Source: Spirochaetota bacterium
GTDB taxonomy: Bacteria > Spirochaetota > UBA4802 > UBA5550
Assembly: GCA_016933025.1 (NCBI GenBank)
Contig: JAFGBT010000053.1
Location: forward strand, 87,616-151,615
DNA: 64,000 bases
Direction: 5' to 3'
Shown: positions 63,295 through 64,000 of the stretch, piece by piece
How positions within the stretch are numbered: position 1 is the stretch's first letter
How the letters are laid out: every line of letters starts with the position of its first letter
Position numbers and translations under genes: made by a program
Notes under the pieces: model-generated
The model's database searches: none
What the model saw: the letters and a program-made list of their open reading frames with translations, nothing else
Told to the model about the DNA's origin: nothing

Positions 63295-63398
63295 CAACCA
63301 GCCCGGATTAGGAGACGGAATGGCTCTGATCTGAAGATGTCCTATCACATCAAAAGGTCCCTGGCAAGCAAAAAGTTCTGGACAGGGGGGTTAAATTT
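63295..63398 (+). repeat. structured repeat family R, copy 11
   Basis: About 104 bases. Its 3' half (GATGTCCTATCACATCAAAAGG, GGCAAGCAAAAAGTTCTGGAC, GGTTAAATTT) nearly equals copy 10; the 5' half (CAGCCCGGATTAGGAGACGG) resembles copy 7. The rest of the gap to 63559 holds a short palindromic repeat piece (63403-63420) and no gene. Confidence 0.75.
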
Positions 63399-63559
63399 GC
63401 GCCCTGAGCTTGTCGAAGGGTCGCGCCGCGCAAGAAAATCAGTAAGAATCGCGGCAGACGCGCACAACTCCTCCTTCCGGTGATTATAATAACAGCGGTT
63501 ATCCTGAATATCAAGAAAAAAATGTGAAAATGAAGCGTAAATTAACAGGTTTTAAACTT

Positions 63560-63985
63560 TCAAGGCCCCCGCTTCATTCTGAAATAGCCGCCATAAAGCA
63601 GGTGGGTTTTCCATAGCCTCCGCCATTGCCGGTCAGCCTCGTACGCAAAGACCGCTGATTCGATCATTTCAGCGCCGCAGTCAGGACATATTTCCGGATT
63701 AGTGTCGAAAGAATTCTGTATTGCCGCCGCCCAGGTTTTTCGTTTTATTTGATCCAGCTTCTTTGCGATGCCGTGTGCATATATCCCGTAATATCGTATT
63801 GATTTGCGATGTTTGTCCGGAAGATAAAAGAGCATCCGCGCCATGAAGTCGTAAATATCAAGTGTCATTTCCGAATAGATTTTTTTTCCGTGTTACGATC
63901 GACCCAGCGCTTATATCTGAACGTCAGTTTCGCTTTATCATGGTTAACTCGAGTTATCTGACTATGAAAGCCGTTGAAACCACGA
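63560..63985 (-). pseudogene. IS91-family transposase remnant, frameshifted and cut by the window end
   Basis: The 102-residue frame at 63560-63868 (MTLDIYDFMARMLFYLPDKH, IRYYGIYAHG, then CPDCGAEM) is the C-terminal end of an IS91/IS801-type rolling-circle transposase. Upstream the homologous sequence continues in another frame (VNHDKAKLTFRYKRW, DRNTEKK). The two frames would join if the A8 run (T8 on the plus strand, 63880-63887) had one more base. So it is a frameshifted pseudogene; the upstream part lies beyond the window edge. Confidence 0.8.
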
Positions 63986-64000
63986 ATGGACACGAATGAA

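Noticed and set aside
59521..63398. Family R repeats as integron attC sites
   Set aside because: The layout with toxin-antitoxin cassettes is suggestive, but the GTTRRRY core is met by only a few copies, a matching RYYYAAC partner is not visible, module orientation is mixed and no integron integrase occurs in the window.
31264..63398. Family R repeats as a CRISPR-like array
   Set aside because: Copies are hundreds to thousands of bases apart, imperfect and not separated by short unique spacers; no cas gene is seen.

Overview
The window looks like chromosome of a spirochaete, probably a relative of the Leptospirales. It carries a DUF1554 lipoprotein (a domain best known from Leptospira), 7TM sensor proteins fused to SpoIIE-type PP2C phosphatases, AraC regulators fused to membrane domains, and many propeller lipoproteins with relaxed lipoboxes. 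The lineage is inferred from gene content; no rRNA, tRNA or phylogenetic marker is present. Coding density is high and GC is moderate. AT-rich patches occur around 25.2-25.7, 31.6-35.6 and 54.1-54.4 kb.

Left part (1-16 kb): a PIN-PhoH ATPase cut by the window edge, a methyltransferase, then a probable acyl-CoA metabolism block. That block holds an acyl-CoA dehydrogenase behind a strong palindromic operator, two 2-hydroxyacyl-CoA dehydratase/benzoyl-CoA reductase-type subunits and a convergent TetR regulator. It is followed by a FlgO/LpoB-like lipoprotein, a 7TM-PAS-SpoIIE phosphatase, two B12-binding radical SAM enzymes and a membrane AraC regulator.

Middle (16-31 kb): surface and secreted proteins (DUF1554, a seven-repeat SBBP propeller), a jelly-roll/7TM/AraC sensor-regulator, a DUF169 protein, a BtrH-like acyltransferase with a small partner, a low-GC orphan, an epimerase-SDR-methyltransferase cluster and a second SpoIIE phosphatase.

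Right part (31-64 kb): an accessory region. It contains tandem TMTC-like membrane proteins with TPR arrays, three more B12-radical SAM enzymes, a sugar nucleotide/glycosyltransferase operon, a STAS protein, a CoA-disulfide-reductase/rhodanese fusion, a FadL porin, three tandem RCC1-propeller proteins, RmuC and a tetraheme cytochrome-[NiFe] hydrogenase operon. It ends with HigBA and VapBC toxin-antitoxin pairs, a DUF362 protein and a decayed IS91-type transposase.

The most unusual feature is a family of about eleven copies of a 90-150 bp structured repeat. It occurs only from about 31 kb onward and sits in most gaps there. Several copies have imperfect terminal inverted repeats and an internal stem. 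At the right end, similar direct copies separate the RHH/HigBA, VapBC and DUF362 modules, giving a cassette-like layout. There is also a duplicated 115-bp leader plus start codon of the TMTC-like genes lying 9 kb away, and a small relic of a fourth RCC1-type gene.
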